A stretch of 64,000 nucleotides of DNA from Arthrobacter_H sp030452125 (GCA_052379645.1 JBQSYU010000017.1); one strand, 5' to 3'; positions 18,401-26,905 are shown, counted from the first letter of the stretch. The notes: a model not told the origin generated them from the sequence alone. Program-made: numbers and translations.

Positions 18401-19873
18401 CATGGCTGCCAGTGCCGGCCCGTCCCCTACGACCAACAGGACGAGTTCGGGTCGGATTTGCACAGCCCGGGAGAAAGCCTCGACCAGCAGTTGGGGGCCT
18501 TCGTAGTCGAGCACGCTGCCCGCGTAGCCGATGACCGTGCTGGTCTTCGATGTTTGGATGCGTCCCAGGATTTCGCGCCCCGCCGGAAGTGGGGCGAACT
18601 CATACGGGTCGGCGGCATTCGGCAACAGAGTGATTCGGCCCGGTTCCACGCCACGACGGATGAGTTCGTCACGGACCTGTCCGGTAATGGCCAGGACCTT
18701 GTCTGCGCCGGTAGCGACCATGGTCTCGAGCTCAACAGCTAGATGGTGTCGTTCAGAAGACCCCCATTCACTGTTCCGAGAGGCTTCAGTGATTTCCCAA
18801 AAACCACGAACCTCGTAGACGAAGGGGACTCCCAGACGACGTGCCGCCATGAGGGCTGGCAGAGCCGTGACATGGTTGGAAGCCGCGTGAATCAGACTGG
18901 CGCGTTGGATCACGGCTTCGCGTCCAATGATGTCGGCCGCATACTGGAAATACAGATCGAGAGGATCCTGAACGAGGGACGGACCGGGGCTGAATATGTG
19001 CCGCAGCCCATTGATATCTCGTTCGAATCGACTCTCTGACGGAGCCGATTCTTCAGTTTTCGCGTCCCATGGATATCCGGGTCGCGCCATGACCACCACA
19101 TCGTCCTGCTCCGCCATCGCTTGCGTCAGGCCGGCAGTCCGGGTCGCGTACCCGTTGGAGTTGAACTCCCCCGTACTATGTGCGCAGTAGAGGATCTTGC
19201 CGCGTTGCGCCTGGTACCCAATAGTCGGTTGGCGTGGAGGAAGTGACGGCAGTTCGCGAAGCAGCCGTGCGGCGCCAACCACTTGCCGCGTGAACGAGGC
19301 TTCTGTTCCCACCGAGTCCGTGTCTAGACCGCCCAGTAGTTTTGCGGGCTCCGAGATCTTCCCTTCACGCAAATACAAATGCTTGGCCCAGCGAATCCGT
19401 TCTGTTATAGACGCATTCTCGGGAACTGCACCCGATGGCATTGCCGACGAAGATGCTTCACCGATATGTTGCTCGGGCCGTTGGGCACCGCCTTCACCGT
19501 AAGCCCCGCGCAGCAATCGCCGTGTTCTGCGAACGGGAGCGACCACGATTTTCGCCAACCGAACGTGGGGCGAAGCCTTCAAAGTCTCATAGGCGGACTT
19601 GAACTTTTCGGTTCGAGCCGTCTGACGCTCATAAAGTGCCTTTTGTGCGTCGCGGTTCGCTTCAGCCTGGGCCCTTCGTTGGGCTTCCTGCCGTTGTTCC
19701 TGACGCAATGACTGCAGCTCACTGGCTTGTCGTGTCAACAACAAGTCGGCTCTGTAGAGCTCGTTGCGAAGTTCGTCCGTCGTGCGGGCAGCATACTTAC
19801 CGGAATTTACGGCTCGATGGCGTATCGCCCGGTCAAGCGTCGATTCGTCGGGCCGGTCTTCGGTGAAGCTCAC
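15485..19873 (-). CDS. Giant protein with three glycosyltransferase modules
   Basis: This 1462-residue cytosolic protein starts at a GTG with AAAGGA upstream. Residues ~30-110 form a charged coiled coil (ELQSLRQEQRQEAQRRAQAE). Residues ~200-620 are a GT4 module with YEVRGFWEI, VIGYAGSVLDYEGPQLLVEA and SPLKPLEAMAAGRPVVASD. Residues ~640-970 resemble CgeB-like glycosyltransferases (IFWNKEDPIHFSRF, IAYGGTFYGERYPERS, FSRRVVELAASGTPVLSG). Residues ~1120-1455 form another GT4-like module (GIVGMVPRQKHLDRAL, FESFHLTLADGAASG). Such chains of modules are known from enzymes that build several linkages of one repeat unit. It follows the exporter ATPase by 52 bp, so it probably assembles the polymer that the exporter moves. 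Confidence 0.85.
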   Translation of the reverse strand: MSFTEDRPDESTLDRAIRHRAVNSGKYAARTTDELRNELYRADLLLTRQASELQSLRQEQRQEAQRRAQAEANRDAQKALYERQTARTEKFKSAYETLKASPHVRLAKIVVAPVRRTRRLLRGAYGEGGAQRPEQHIGEASSSAMPSGAVPENASITERIRWAKHLYLREGKISEPAKLLGGLDTDSVGTEASFTRQVVGAARLLRELPSLPPRQPTIGYQAQRGKILYCAHSTGEFNSNGYATRTAGLTQAMAEQDDVVVMARPGYPWDAKTEESAPSESRFERDINGLRHIFSPGPSLVQDPLDLYFQYAADIIGREAVIQRASLIHAASNHVTALPALMAARRLGVPFVYEVRGFWEITEASRNSEWGSSERHHLAVELETMVATGADKVLAITGQVRDELIRRGVEPGRITLLPNAADPYEFAPLPAGREILGRIQTSKTSTVIGYAGSVLDYEGPQLLVEAFSRAVQIRPELVLLVVGDGPALAAMKQRAAELLPANSVVFAGRAPSSEIPRYLSAMDIVVCPRLSNQITEMVSPLKPLEAMAAGRPVVASDVAPLVDIFGHDADRGLIFPAGDTDAMARALVELADNPERRADIGRAARSWVVEHRSWSAMAEEVRRAHRTLDHDMCAPDVGAKELSKTRLALISDEFTRSSLASECQLVLPAPGTWRQQLESQNIDALLVESAWEGNDGLWRGKVGYYDESSFAELKAMVTYCRSRGIPTIFWNKEDPIHFSRFRLTAKLFDHVFTTDADRIPSYYEHRGASNSSIGSLPFWAQPSLHNPMHTERRVEHSIAYGGTFYGERYPERSRVLSTLLSAGQPYGLAIYDRQANLPESPYHFPAELADFVRGGLDYMEMVQAYKTHPVHLNVNSVTDSPTMFSRRVVELAASGTPVLSGPGNGVDTVFNGMVPTTADATEAGLIAQLWMENEPERNADAWNVHRYTYRAHLASHRLAYMLRTAGLLVKTPQLVPYTLIVDDLESPTTALILEQTHRPDAVGVVSAEDNRSQEVARQLTDNGIAVLWGEAGGKVPGLSCRLGAALSDVVAAEDLCRAAEFTSGRVQLSRDDVTSVGKTLWVHGERVSGAPCLGGEERGEDSAPVLTLRRNFSTTPSVTAPSRERIEVLHESRRVLVAGHDLKFAGGIMDWMQQQGHHVTTDVWDGHAVHDAERSKRLLADADTIFCEWSLGNVEWYARYRTAGQRLTSRFHSQELFTPYLHRLDVGLIDHTVFVGEFVRQVALRRFGYDIERTSVVPNTLGIEPAGAAGQPERRHTLGIVGMVPRQKHLDRALTLIARLRENDRRFTLRVKGRRPEEYPWMLGRAGEMGYYNELQRRISDDSRLRGAVHFDPHGDDMADWYAGIGVALSTSDFESFHLTLADGAASGAMPVSLAWPGAGLIYPKSWLHLNVESMLLEIRDSAEDPQRYSAKCDAAKAFAVEHFSPVEIHQRLGDLILGASQ

Positions 19874-19925
19874 GGGGAGGCTCGTCCTTTCAACGGTCGT
19901 TTTATGCAGGAACTCAATGGACTAC

Positions 19926-20726
19926 TCAGGGGGAAACCGTGTTGATCTGCAGCCCAGGGTAGTGCCGCGCGTAGCGACGGTACATTTGCGCGGTCTTCTC
20001 CTTGTCGTCTCGGACACTTTCCAAGCGACTGTAATTACGCACCACGTCTTTGCTGGGCGCGTCCATGATGATGGCTCCTTGGTGGAGCCAGACGATCCGG
20101 CTGCACACTTTGCGGATCAACTGGGGGTCACGCCCGGCAAGCACCAGGGAACCCCCCAATCGAAGATGCCGTTCAATTCCGTGCCTGCCATCCTCGTCAA
20201 TCAACGCCCGGCCTCTCTCCAGAGGCTCTTCGATCAACAGGAGCGAAGGTCCGGCATGGAGGTGGGTCGCCAGTCGTGCGCGCTCGATCTCGCGGGGTTC
20301 CAGTTCGCCGCACTGAGTTTCTGCCTGGCCGTCCATATCGAGGCGTTTGAGGATACGACTCACTGCCGCCTTGAGACGGGCCCCATTCAGTTCCAGAGAC
20401 ATGGCGACGCGTTCCATGTTGAACCGTAGGGTTTCATCCATATCGAAGGCCGAACCGGCGTCCATCACGACGGGCTGCGATCGCACGAATACCTGTCCGG
20501 AGGCGGGAGCCAGCAGCCCGGATGCAACTTCCTTCAGCAGCGATACGCCGTCGGATGCGCTACCCAGGACTCCCACGGCTTCGCCTTCTCGGACGACGAA
20601 GGATACCTCGTCTAAGTCCGTGGCTTGCCGTCGCGAGGCCTTTCCTGTCTTCTTCCCCGAAACGGTAACTGCATTGAACACCAGCGATGGTGCCGTGGGT
20701 TCTGGGTCAGTCAGTGGTGATGACAT
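19926..20726 (-). CDS. Wzt/TagH-like ABC ATPase homologue with all catalytic motifs degenerate
   Basis: This protein (266 residues) begins at the ATG at 20726 behind GGGAAGGA and overlaps the permease stop by 20 bp. The fold follows polysaccharide-export ATPases: LDEVSFVVREGEAVGVLG leads to the Walker A position. That motif reads GSASDGVS, with V61 (codon 20546-20544) in place of the essential Lys. The signature region reads ELEPREIERARLA instead of an LSGGQ- or SSGM-type motif. Walker B ends IEEPLE (D to E) and the H-loop His is Arg in AGRDPQL. ATP hydrolysis is therefore doubtful. It could be a structural subunit beside a separately encoded ATPase. It is paired with an ABC-2 permease. Confidence 0.82.
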   Translation of the reverse strand: MSSPLTDPEPTAPSLVFNAVTVSGKKTGKASRRQATDLDEVSFVVREGEAVGVLGSASDGVSLLKEVASGLLAPASGQVFVRSQPVVMDAGSAFDMDETLRFNMERVAMSLELNGARLKAAVSRILKRLDMDGQAETQCGELEPREIERARLATHLHAGPSLLLIEEPLERGRALIDEDGRHGIERHLRLGGSLVLAGRDPQLIRKVCSRIVWLHQGAIIMDAPSKDVVRNYSRLESVRDDKEKTAQMYRRYARHYPGLQINTVSP

Positions 20727-21594
20727 AAGTTCCTTCCCCACGCCAGATCAGCCAAAGCCCCACCATTGTTATACCGAGCGCCCAAAAGAGAACCATCAGC
20801 CAAGAGTGTAGATCCGGGATCGTCTCATAAAGCAAGACATCGCGGGCGATCGTCAGCACGTGGTGCATTGGATTCCAGTCGACCAGCGGCCCAAAGATCG
20901 GGTGGGCGTTCGTCAACCGATCAACGGAGAACATCACCCCTGAGGCGTAAAGCCAAGCGCGCATGCCGACGCTCAGCAGATTCTTGAGATCATGCACACG
21001 CGCCACGACGTGTGCGGCGACCAGCGAGAAACCGATCATCAATAGTCCCTGTAGTGCCATCAGAGGGACGAAGAGCAAGGACATCCACCCAAGATTCTCC
21101 ACCGGCGGCGCAATGATGATGATGAGCATCATCGCCAGGTACGAAGGTATGCCGGAGAGCCAGCGCTGAACGTTGTTGATGACGGGCAACATCGCCACTG
21201 GAAGGTTATTGGAGCCCAGAAGCTTGCGCCCACTATAAATGGAATCAGCGCTCGCATTGATAGCACCCGTGGTCATTTGGAACATGAAGATGCCGACGAG
21301 GAGATAACCGATGAAGTTGTCGATGCCCTTGTTGACCTGGAATACGAAACCGAAAACGATGTAGTAGATCATCCCACTGAATATCGGGTTGAGAATCAAC
21401 CATAAGCTTCCCAGCTTATTTCGTTGATGGCCGCTCACGATCTTGCTGCGTGCTTCGTGAAATGCCAGTGTCCGAGCATCCCACATCCGCAGGAGGTACT
21501 CGGCCATCCCTCCATGCGTGCCGGGTTGACGCATACCCGTGATGTCAACGTAGACCACTGGTTTCTGCACGGTATCTACCGGTTGTTCACTCAT
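20707..21594 (-). CDS. ABC-2 type permease of a polysaccharide exporter (Wzm/TagG type)
   Basis: Integral membrane protein of 295 residues with about six hydrophobic segments, including GMIYYIVFGFVFQVNKGID and VALINPIFSG-like surroundings typical of the family (SLWLILNPIFSGMIYY). A cytoplasmic N-terminal region with TLAFHEARSKIVSGHQRNKLG precedes the first helix, as in TagG and Wzm. It would translocate an undecaprenyl-linked polymer. The start overlaps the upstream glycosyltransferase by 8 bp and the end overlaps the ATPase-like gene, so the three are translationally coupled. Confidence 0.9.
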   Translation of the reverse strand: MSEQPVDTVQKPVVYVDITGMRQPGTHGGMAEYLLRMWDARTLAFHEARSKIVSGHQRNKLGSLWLILNPIFSGMIYYIVFGFVFQVNKGIDNFIGYLLVGIFMFQMTTGAINASADSIYSGRKLLGSNNLPVAMLPVINNVQRWLSGIPSYLAMMLIIIIAPPVENLGWMSLLFVPLMALQGLLMIGFSLVAAHVVARVHDLKNLLSVGMRAWLYASGVMFSVDRLTNAHPIFGPLVDWNPMHHVLTIARDVLLYETIPDLHSWLMVLFWALGITMVGLWLIWRGEGTYVITTD

Positions 21595-23452
21595 CTTCCG
21601 TGCTCTCCCTCCCGGTCAAGGTGGCGTATTGAACCAAGCTGGCGCTCGCGCTACGAGTCCAGGTTCGCTCCGTCAAAGCTATCTCTCGACCTCGTGCCCC
21701 CATGGATGCACGGAGTTCGGCGTCATCAACCAACCGTTCCAAAGCGGTAGCAAACCCAGCTACGTCCCCAGCCTCAACGGTGATGCCGGTGTCACTATCT
21801 GTCACGATTTCTCGCAGGGCTGGCAAGTCGCTGGCAACCACCGGCCGGGAACTGGCCATGGCCTCTACGGGTTTCAGCGGCGTCACAGCGCGGGTGACGG
21901 CATGATCTTGGCGCGGAACGACGAAGATATCCAGAGCTTGATGGTAGCGGGCCGCCTCTTCACGGGGTACCCGCCCGGGCAAGACCTCAGCGGGATCCAA
22001 ACCGACCGCCGCTGCCTGACGGCGCAGGGCAGGCGCCGCAGCTCCATCACCCACGATCAGGAGTCGGAGACCATCGCGACGTGCTGTCAACTGCCCGAAC
22101 GCCTGGATCAGGGTGTCAAGGCCTTCATAGGTGACCAAGCTGCTGACAGTGCCGATGTGGAGGTCCTGCATCGGAAGTCCCAATTCCCGGCGAGCCTTGC
22201 TCGGTGTCATTGGCTCCTCGAGGAAATCCTCGCCCACCCCATTTGGCGCCAGCCTAATGCTTTCTCTGGCCACACCGGCAACGACAAGCCCTTGACGCAT
22301 TTCCGCGCCCAGGGTGATGACGCCGTCCGCTGCGTTGGCGACCTCGGTTTCGCGGCGTTGAAAGGACAGATACCGCTCACTCTCCACGGCTTCTGGACCT
22401 CGCTGAGAGGCCCAGGTGTCAGCTAGCTGACCGCGTACTTCATAGACCCAAGGAATGCCGACGGCCTCGGCCACTGCGCGCACGGTCAAACCGTTCACGA
22501 AGTGCGTCGTGGTGTGCAGGATGCTCGGACGCAGCCGCAGAACCAGCTCGAGCAAGGCCTCGGCTTCCTGCTGTTGGCGTTGCCGGAGGTTTCCCTGTCG
22601 TCCGTTGGAAGCCAAGCGGTGGTAGTTCACACGGTCGATCACATCTAGTGCTGAGGCATTGAACGAACCAATGCTCTGCGGATAACCCAATCGTGTGGCT
22701 GCGTGGACAACCCACCCTGCGGCGAACTGCTCTCGCAGTATCGAATGGGTGCGCTGCGCATAACCCGATTCGGTATAGGGCAGAGAGTTAGTCACCAAAT
22801 GAAGTACCGTATGCGGCATCGGAACGAAGTCGCCAACTCGTGGCAGTTGGGGTGTCCAGCTGCCGAAGACTTCCGCCTCGCCTCGGTATCGGTCCCCTAG
22901 GCGCTCAGAGTCCTTGCCATCGTTTTCGAGCATCTCCACCGCCTGAGTCATATGCCCGCGGTACCAAAGGAGCTTCGCCCGCGTGATGGCCCCTCCCCTG
23001 ACACTGTCAGGGATGTTTTCGGCGAAGCGTCCGGCAAGATCCGGAAGATCCCCGGCCAGGGCTAAATCGGCAAAGTGCTTGGCAGACCTCGGGGACACCT
23101 CATGGCCACGCCCCTGCTCCAACCGTTCCGCAAGCGAAACTTGGTCCCCGGCTAGCAACGCGACCAATGCGGCGGCTCGACGCGACGGAATCCAGCTGTC
23201 TCGGCGATTCAGGCCCTCCAGAAGTGCTCTGGTCGTCCTGTTCCCACGCCGACGTTGAATGTTGAGAAGAAACAGCGCCGGATCTTCCCTCCAGTTTCGA
23301 CGTACGGTGTGTCGCAGTGCAATGAGGCGTCGAACAGAAAGCGGCAATACGGCGGTGCTCCGCCGTAGGCGGCGTTCGATGGTGTCAACCGGAATAATGG
23401 TCTTCCTTCTACTACCTTGTTGAGGGCTCGTTGACTCTGGTGTCGCCGCCAT
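21587..23452 (-). CDS. GT4-family glycosyltransferase with N-terminal extension
   Basis: The 621-residue protein has a basic, helical N-terminal ~200 residues without a recognised domain, followed by a GT4 GT-B fold. The acceptor domain begins LHLVTNSLPYTESGYAQRTH and contains WVYEVRGQLADTW. The donor domain contains IGTVSSLVTYEGLDTLIQAF, LIVGDG and TPLKPVEAMASSRPVVASD. These signatures closely parallel the first GT4 module of the 1462-residue protein downstream, so the two are probably paralogues acting on related linkages. It is the first of four overlapping or closely spaced export/assembly genes. Confidence 0.86.
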   Translation of the reverse strand: MAATPESTSPQQGSRRKTIIPVDTIERRLRRSTAVLPLSVRRLIALRHTVRRNWREDPALFLLNIQRRRGNRTTRALLEGLNRRDSWIPSRRAAALVALLAGDQVSLAERLEQGRGHEVSPRSAKHFADLALAGDLPDLAGRFAENIPDSVRGGAITRAKLLWYRGHMTQAVEMLENDGKDSERLGDRYRGEAEVFGSWTPQLPRVGDFVPMPHTVLHLVTNSLPYTESGYAQRTHSILREQFAAGWVVHAATRLGYPQSIGSFNASALDVIDRVNYHRLASNGRQGNLRQRQQQEAEALLELVLRLRPSILHTTTHFVNGLTVRAVAEAVGIPWVYEVRGQLADTWASQRGPEAVESERYLSFQRRETEVANAADGVITLGAEMRQGLVVAGVARESIRLAPNGVGEDFLEEPMTPSKARRELGLPMQDLHIGTVSSLVTYEGLDTLIQAFGQLTARRDGLRLLIVGDGAAAPALRRQAAAVGLDPAEVLPGRVPREEAARYHQALDIFVVPRQDHAVTRAVTPLKPVEAMASSRPVVASDLPALREIVTDSDTGITVEAGDVAGFATALERLVDDAELRASMGARGREIALTERTWTRSASASLVQYATLTGRESTEDE

Positions 23453-23459
23453 TCGACTA

Positions 23460-24257
23460 CTATCCCCTGGACTTTCGCCCGGGCCGTCGGAAAACCACGA
23501 TGAAGTACCAGATCCCTGCCGCCACCACGAGAACGCCGACGATCACGTTGATCAGGGTTTGCGGAACCCCGGTCTTCGCAGCCTGATCCTTGGCCTGAGC
23601 TGTAGGGCTTGAAGACGTGGTTTCCTGAGGCTCCGCGCTTGGACTGGCGACGGCCGAAGCCGATGAAGACGTCGGGGTAGCGGGCGTCGAGCTAGACTCC
23701 GAAGGCGCTGCCGATGAGCCGGCTGCCGCTGAAGGTGTGGGTTCTTCGGATTCAGAAGGTGACGGTGTGGGTGTTTCCGATGACGTCCCCTTCACGATTC
23801 CCTGGGAGAAGTCATAGATGAAACCGCTGGGTTCGTGGGTGTCACGAAGAAGCATCTTCCCGCTAGCGGGCACGATGAGGAAACCTGTCCTCGGGTGAAT
23901 CGGGTACCCGGTAGCTGCATCCAGCGGGAACCCTGTCCGCGGGTCGACTGCGGTACGAGGAGCCGGTGCAGGCGGATCGGGAACCGTGGCAGGTGGGCCG
24001 ACTCGTGACCCAGCCCCATTGCCTTCATCGGGATTCGGGGCAGGCTGCGGAGGCACAGGCTGTGCCGGTTTCTTGGTGACTGGAACTTTGGTGGATGGCG
24101 CACTGCTTGAATCCGGAGCGGTACTCGACTGATCCGGGGGCGTTGTTTCTTCCGGGATTGCCAAAGCGCCGGAAACACCAGTCGCGAACATGAGCAACCC
24201 CAACCCCACAATGGCGCAGAGGCGCAGCAGTGAGCGCTGAGCACGGCGTCGAGTCAT
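23460..24257 (-). CDS. Proline/threonine-rich surface protein with D-x-x-TG repeats and C-terminal membrane anchor
   Basis: This 265-residue protein has a signal peptide (ending near GALA), a Pro/Ser/Thr-rich stretch, a short repeat block, a second low-complexity Ser/Pro/Thr region and a C-terminal helix (VIVGVLVVAAGIWYFIVVF) followed by basic residues. The repeat block is built from D-P-R-T-G-F, GYPIHPRTGFLI and PASGKML units (about residues 112-145). There is no LPxTG motif, so it is anchored by the C-terminal helix. It ends 7 bp before the GT4 gene starts. The IS-interrupted gene next to it is a paralogue. Its function is unknown; a wall-spanning spacer or polymer-binding role is only a guess. 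Confidence 0.75.
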   Translation of the reverse strand: MTRRRAQRSLLRLCAIVGLGLLMFATGVSGALAIPEETTPPDQSSTAPDSSSAPSTKVPVTKKPAQPVPPQPAPNPDEGNGAGSRVGPPATVPDPPAPAPRTAVDPRTGFPLDAATGYPIHPRTGFLIVPASGKMLLRDTHEPSGFIYDFSQGIVKGTSSETPTPSPSESEEPTPSAAAGSSAAPSESSSTPATPTSSSASAVASPSAEPQETTSSSPTAQAKDQAAKTGVPQTLINVIVGVLVVAAGIWYFIVVFRRPGRKSRG

Positions 24258-25155
24258 GCCAGCCAGTCCCCCATTTCCATATTGCGGTGACGAAGAGTCA
24301 CCCGGGACATCATATCCAACGATGACCGGACTCCGGCATTAGCGGCGGTACTGGGGTTTCGGCTTGGGCTGGCGGACGAACACGAAGAAGTACCAGAGCC
24401 CTCCCAAGGCCAGCAGGGTACCCAAACCAATGGCCGGGGCCGAAGGCGACATGACCAGTCCCATCACTGCGGAGGGGCGCCCAGTGGAAGCCTCCGCCTG
24501 CTGGGCCGGGTTCGACGGCGGAAGGACGCCTGCGGCGTTCGTTGCCCCGTCCCCGGCGCCGGCCGAGGACTCCGGCTCCCCAGGTGCCGAGCTGCCGTCG
24601 TGGTCTTGGATGGAGAGCTTCACGCTCTGGGTGGCCTGGTCGTAGACGAAGTCGCTGGCCTCCAGCGAACCACGCACCAGCATCCGTCCGGTGCCCGGTT
24701 CGATGAGTAACCCGGTCTTCGGGTGGATGGGATAGCCGCTGGCCGGATCGATCAGAAACCCAGTCCGGGCGTCGCGGGCACCATACTGTGCTCCCGGGCG
24801 CGGCCCCTGGGTGTTGGTCGAGGACTGTCCGGGCCCCGGGCTGCGCGTCGAGCTGCCGGGCTTGGACGGGTACTTCGGGGGCTTCGGTGGTGCCGGGATG
24901 ACCCCCGGCGAGGTTTTCGACGGCGTGGTCGACGGCATGGCCGACGGCGCCGGGGCGGGGGGCTCCGCCGAGGAGCTCGAGGAAGGCCCGCTGGATCCCG
25001 AGGAGGAGCCAGGCTCCGAGGGCTGCGTCGAGGATGGCGGCGGGGTCGTGGGATCCGTGCTGGGCGGCTCCGTCGTGGGGTCGACCGGCTCCGTCGGTTC
25101 CGTTGATTCCGATGGCTCTGGTGTTTCCGTCGGTTCCGTCGGCTGTGAAGATTCA

Positions 25156-25159
25156 CTAG
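25156..25159. repeat. Target-site duplication, left copy (CTAG)
   Basis: CTAG directly flanks the left inverted repeat; the same four bases flank the right end at 26902-26905. Keeping one copy restores the host reading frame (GAT CCT AGT GAA on the minus strand). Confidence 0.8.
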
Positions 25160-25177
25160 GTGCGTGGGTCGGTAGTG
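25160..25177 (+). repeat. Left terminal inverted repeat of the IS
   Basis: GTGCGTGGGTCGGTAGTG. It matches the reverse complement of 26884-26901 at 16 of 18 positions. Confidence 0.85.
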
Positions 25178-25340
25178 GTTTGATGCCGGCCGGCGTTTCG
25201 TTGGAATATCACTCAGGGGATCGAGGCGGAATGATCCAGCTTGTGAGTCCGGCCGGTCATGGTCGCGGGCGTTCCCATGGTGCCGTTTTCAGCGCCTAAT
25301 CAAGGGCTCCGGAAGCGCCTGCGTGGCCCCTGCCTACCGG

Positions 25341-26813
25341 TCAGGTGGCCGGATTGGCCCGGTATCCGTGCAGTTTCATCAGATTGTGGCAGGCTGCGAT
25401 CAGCTTCCACTCACTGGCGGCCTGCTCCAAACCTCGCAACAGGACGTGCTTGCCCTGGCGGGTGTGGATCTGCCCGAAGACCGGTTCCACGATGGCCTTG
25501 CGCCTGGCGTAGGCCTTCCTGCCCGGGATGGTCTTCAGCTTACGCGCCATCCGTTCGCCGACGGTTGCGTTGGCGGGGATCCTGCCCCGGGGTGCCTCCG
25601 GGATCGGGGTGGAGTGCTTTATGCGCCGGGTGGAGATCAGGAACTCGGTGCCGTGTCCCTCTTGCAGGTTGCGGGCGTGTTCGAGGTTCGCCTTCGAGCA
25701 ATACCCGGCATCGGCGAGCAACTGCCTGGGCATCGCCCCCAGGTTCTCCGACACCTGTTCGGCCATCGGTGCCAGCTGTCCGTAGTCGTTGGCCGCCTGG
25801 TTCATCTCGGCGGCGACGATGACCTGGTGGCCGGCATCGACCACGGCCTGGCCGTTGTAGCAGTAGTGGTAGGACCCGTCGGCGGTCTTCATGATCCGTG
25901 CATCCGGATCCGTGAAGTTTCGCTGCGCCGTCGGCTTCGGCACCGTCCTTTCGGCGGCTTTGGCCCCGGCCCCGGTGATGTCGTCATCGTCGTCCCCACG
26001 ATCCCTCGCCTTCGCTTCCGCGTCGTCACGGGCCTTCTGGGCGGCTTCGGCCTCGATCGATTCCCTCGCGACCTGCATCGCTGCGGCCCGGCGTTCGCGG
26101 TTCGCCAGCTCCGCGGGCAGCTCGTCGCCGCGCTTCCCGACCCCGAATCGGGCATCCTCCTGCTCATCCACGGTCTTCGCTTCGGCCATCAGGTCGCTGA
26201 TCTCATCGGCAAGGACCTTCTGCTTGGTCGACAGCCTCGCGTAGGACATGGCCTTGTGCCGGGAGGCATTGGCCCGGACCTTCGTCCCGTCCAAGGCGAC
26301 TTGGCCCAGCTTGAGCATCCCCGCGGCCCGGCAGAGTTCCAGGGCCTGCAGGAACACGTTCGCCAACGCGGCCAGGTGGCGTTCGCGGAAGCGACCAATC
26401 GAGCGGAAATCCGGGGCCTGCTGGGCGGCCAACCAGCGGAAGGCCACCACATCGGTGCAGGCCTTCTCCAACTCACGCGAGGACCTCACCCCGACGCAGT
26501 AGCCGTAGAGCACGATGCGCAGCATCAATCGCGGCTCGTAGGGCGGCTGGCCCTTGGCATTGCGATAGGAATCATAGAACCGGTCCAGATCCAGCTCATG
26601 GTCCACGAGCTCGGCGATGAACCGCGCCAGGTGGTTGGCCGGCAACCACTCATCCAACGAAGGCGGCACCAGCATCACCGCGTTCGGCTCGAACGCCTTG
26701 AATCGCTTGCGGGCCCCGCCGTTGGCATCCATCCGGTCATCGACAGCAGGCTCAATCCGCTCGACGAGGGACTCATCGAACAAGCCATCAGGGCCGGGAG
26801 AACTGGTATCCAT
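25341..26813 (-). CDS. IS1182-family transposase
   Basis: The transposase has 490 residues. An N-terminal DUF772-type domain (MLVPPSLDEWLPANHLARF, PPYEPRLMLRIVLYGY) precedes an RNase-H-like DDE domain. Candidate catalytic residues are the Asp in ALDGTKVRANAS (about 172), the Asp in LLADAGYCSKAN (about 368) and the Glu in RKAIVEPVFGQIHTRQG (about 441). A charged insertion (AKARDRGDDDDDITG) separates the first two. The reading frame is full length with no frameshift, so the element may still be active. GGGGGT precedes the ATG. Confidence 0.93.
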   Translation of the reverse strand: MDTSSPGPDGLFDESLVERIEPAVDDRMDANGGARKRFKAFEPNAVMLVPPSLDEWLPANHLARFIAELVDHELDLDRFYDSYRNAKGQPPYEPRLMLRIVLYGYCVGVRSSRELEKACTDVVAFRWLAAQQAPDFRSIGRFRERHLAALANVFLQALELCRAAGMLKLGQVALDGTKVRANASRHKAMSYARLSTKQKVLADEISDLMAEAKTVDEQEDARFGVGKRGDELPAELANRERRAAAMQVARESIEAEAAQKARDDAEAKARDRGDDDDDITGAGAKAAERTVPKPTAQRNFTDPDARIMKTADGSYHYCYNGQAVVDAGHQVIVAAEMNQAANDYGQLAPMAEQVSENLGAMPRQLLADAGYCSKANLEHARNLQEGHGTEFLISTRRIKHSTPIPEAPRGRIPANATVGERMARKLKTIPGRKAYARRKAIVEPVFGQIHTRQGKHVLLRGLEQAASEWKLIAACHNLMKLHGYRANPAT

Positions 26814-26883
26814 ACCCCCAATTCTCCCAGCCGCCGGGTAGAAGGACCGGCTATTGCATCGGCGTTTTAAAGTTCGGGCGCCG

Positions 26884-26901
26884 CATTACTGACCCACGCA
26901 C
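26884..26901 (-). repeat. Right terminal inverted repeat of the IS
   Basis: Read on the minus strand it is GTGCGTGGGTCAGTAATG, matching the left end at 16 of 18 positions. Confidence 0.85.
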
Positions 26902-26905
26902 CTAG
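26902..26905. repeat. Target-site duplication, right copy (CTAG)
   Basis: The second CTAG copy lies just outside the right inverted repeat, at the point where the signal-peptide fragment of the split gene is broken. Confidence 0.8.

Larger units (their letters stand above)
25160..26901 (-). mobile_element. IS1182-like insertion sequence
   Basis: A complete 1742-bp element with 18-bp terminal inverted repeats, one transposase gene occupying most of its length, and a 4-bp CTAG duplication. The boundaries are supported independently by the inverted repeats, the duplication and the in-frame reconstruction of the interrupted gene. The intact ends and intact transposase suggest a recent insertion. 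Confidence 0.9.

Noticed and set aside
24723..25299. Gly/Arg-rich plus-strand frames opposite the PT-rich region
   Set aside because: They are the reverse complement of Pro/Ser/Thr/Glu codon runs in the split surface-protein gene.
25323..26870. 515-codon plus-strand frame across the IS
   Set aside because: It is antisense to an intact transposase, with composition typical of GC-rich shadow frames.
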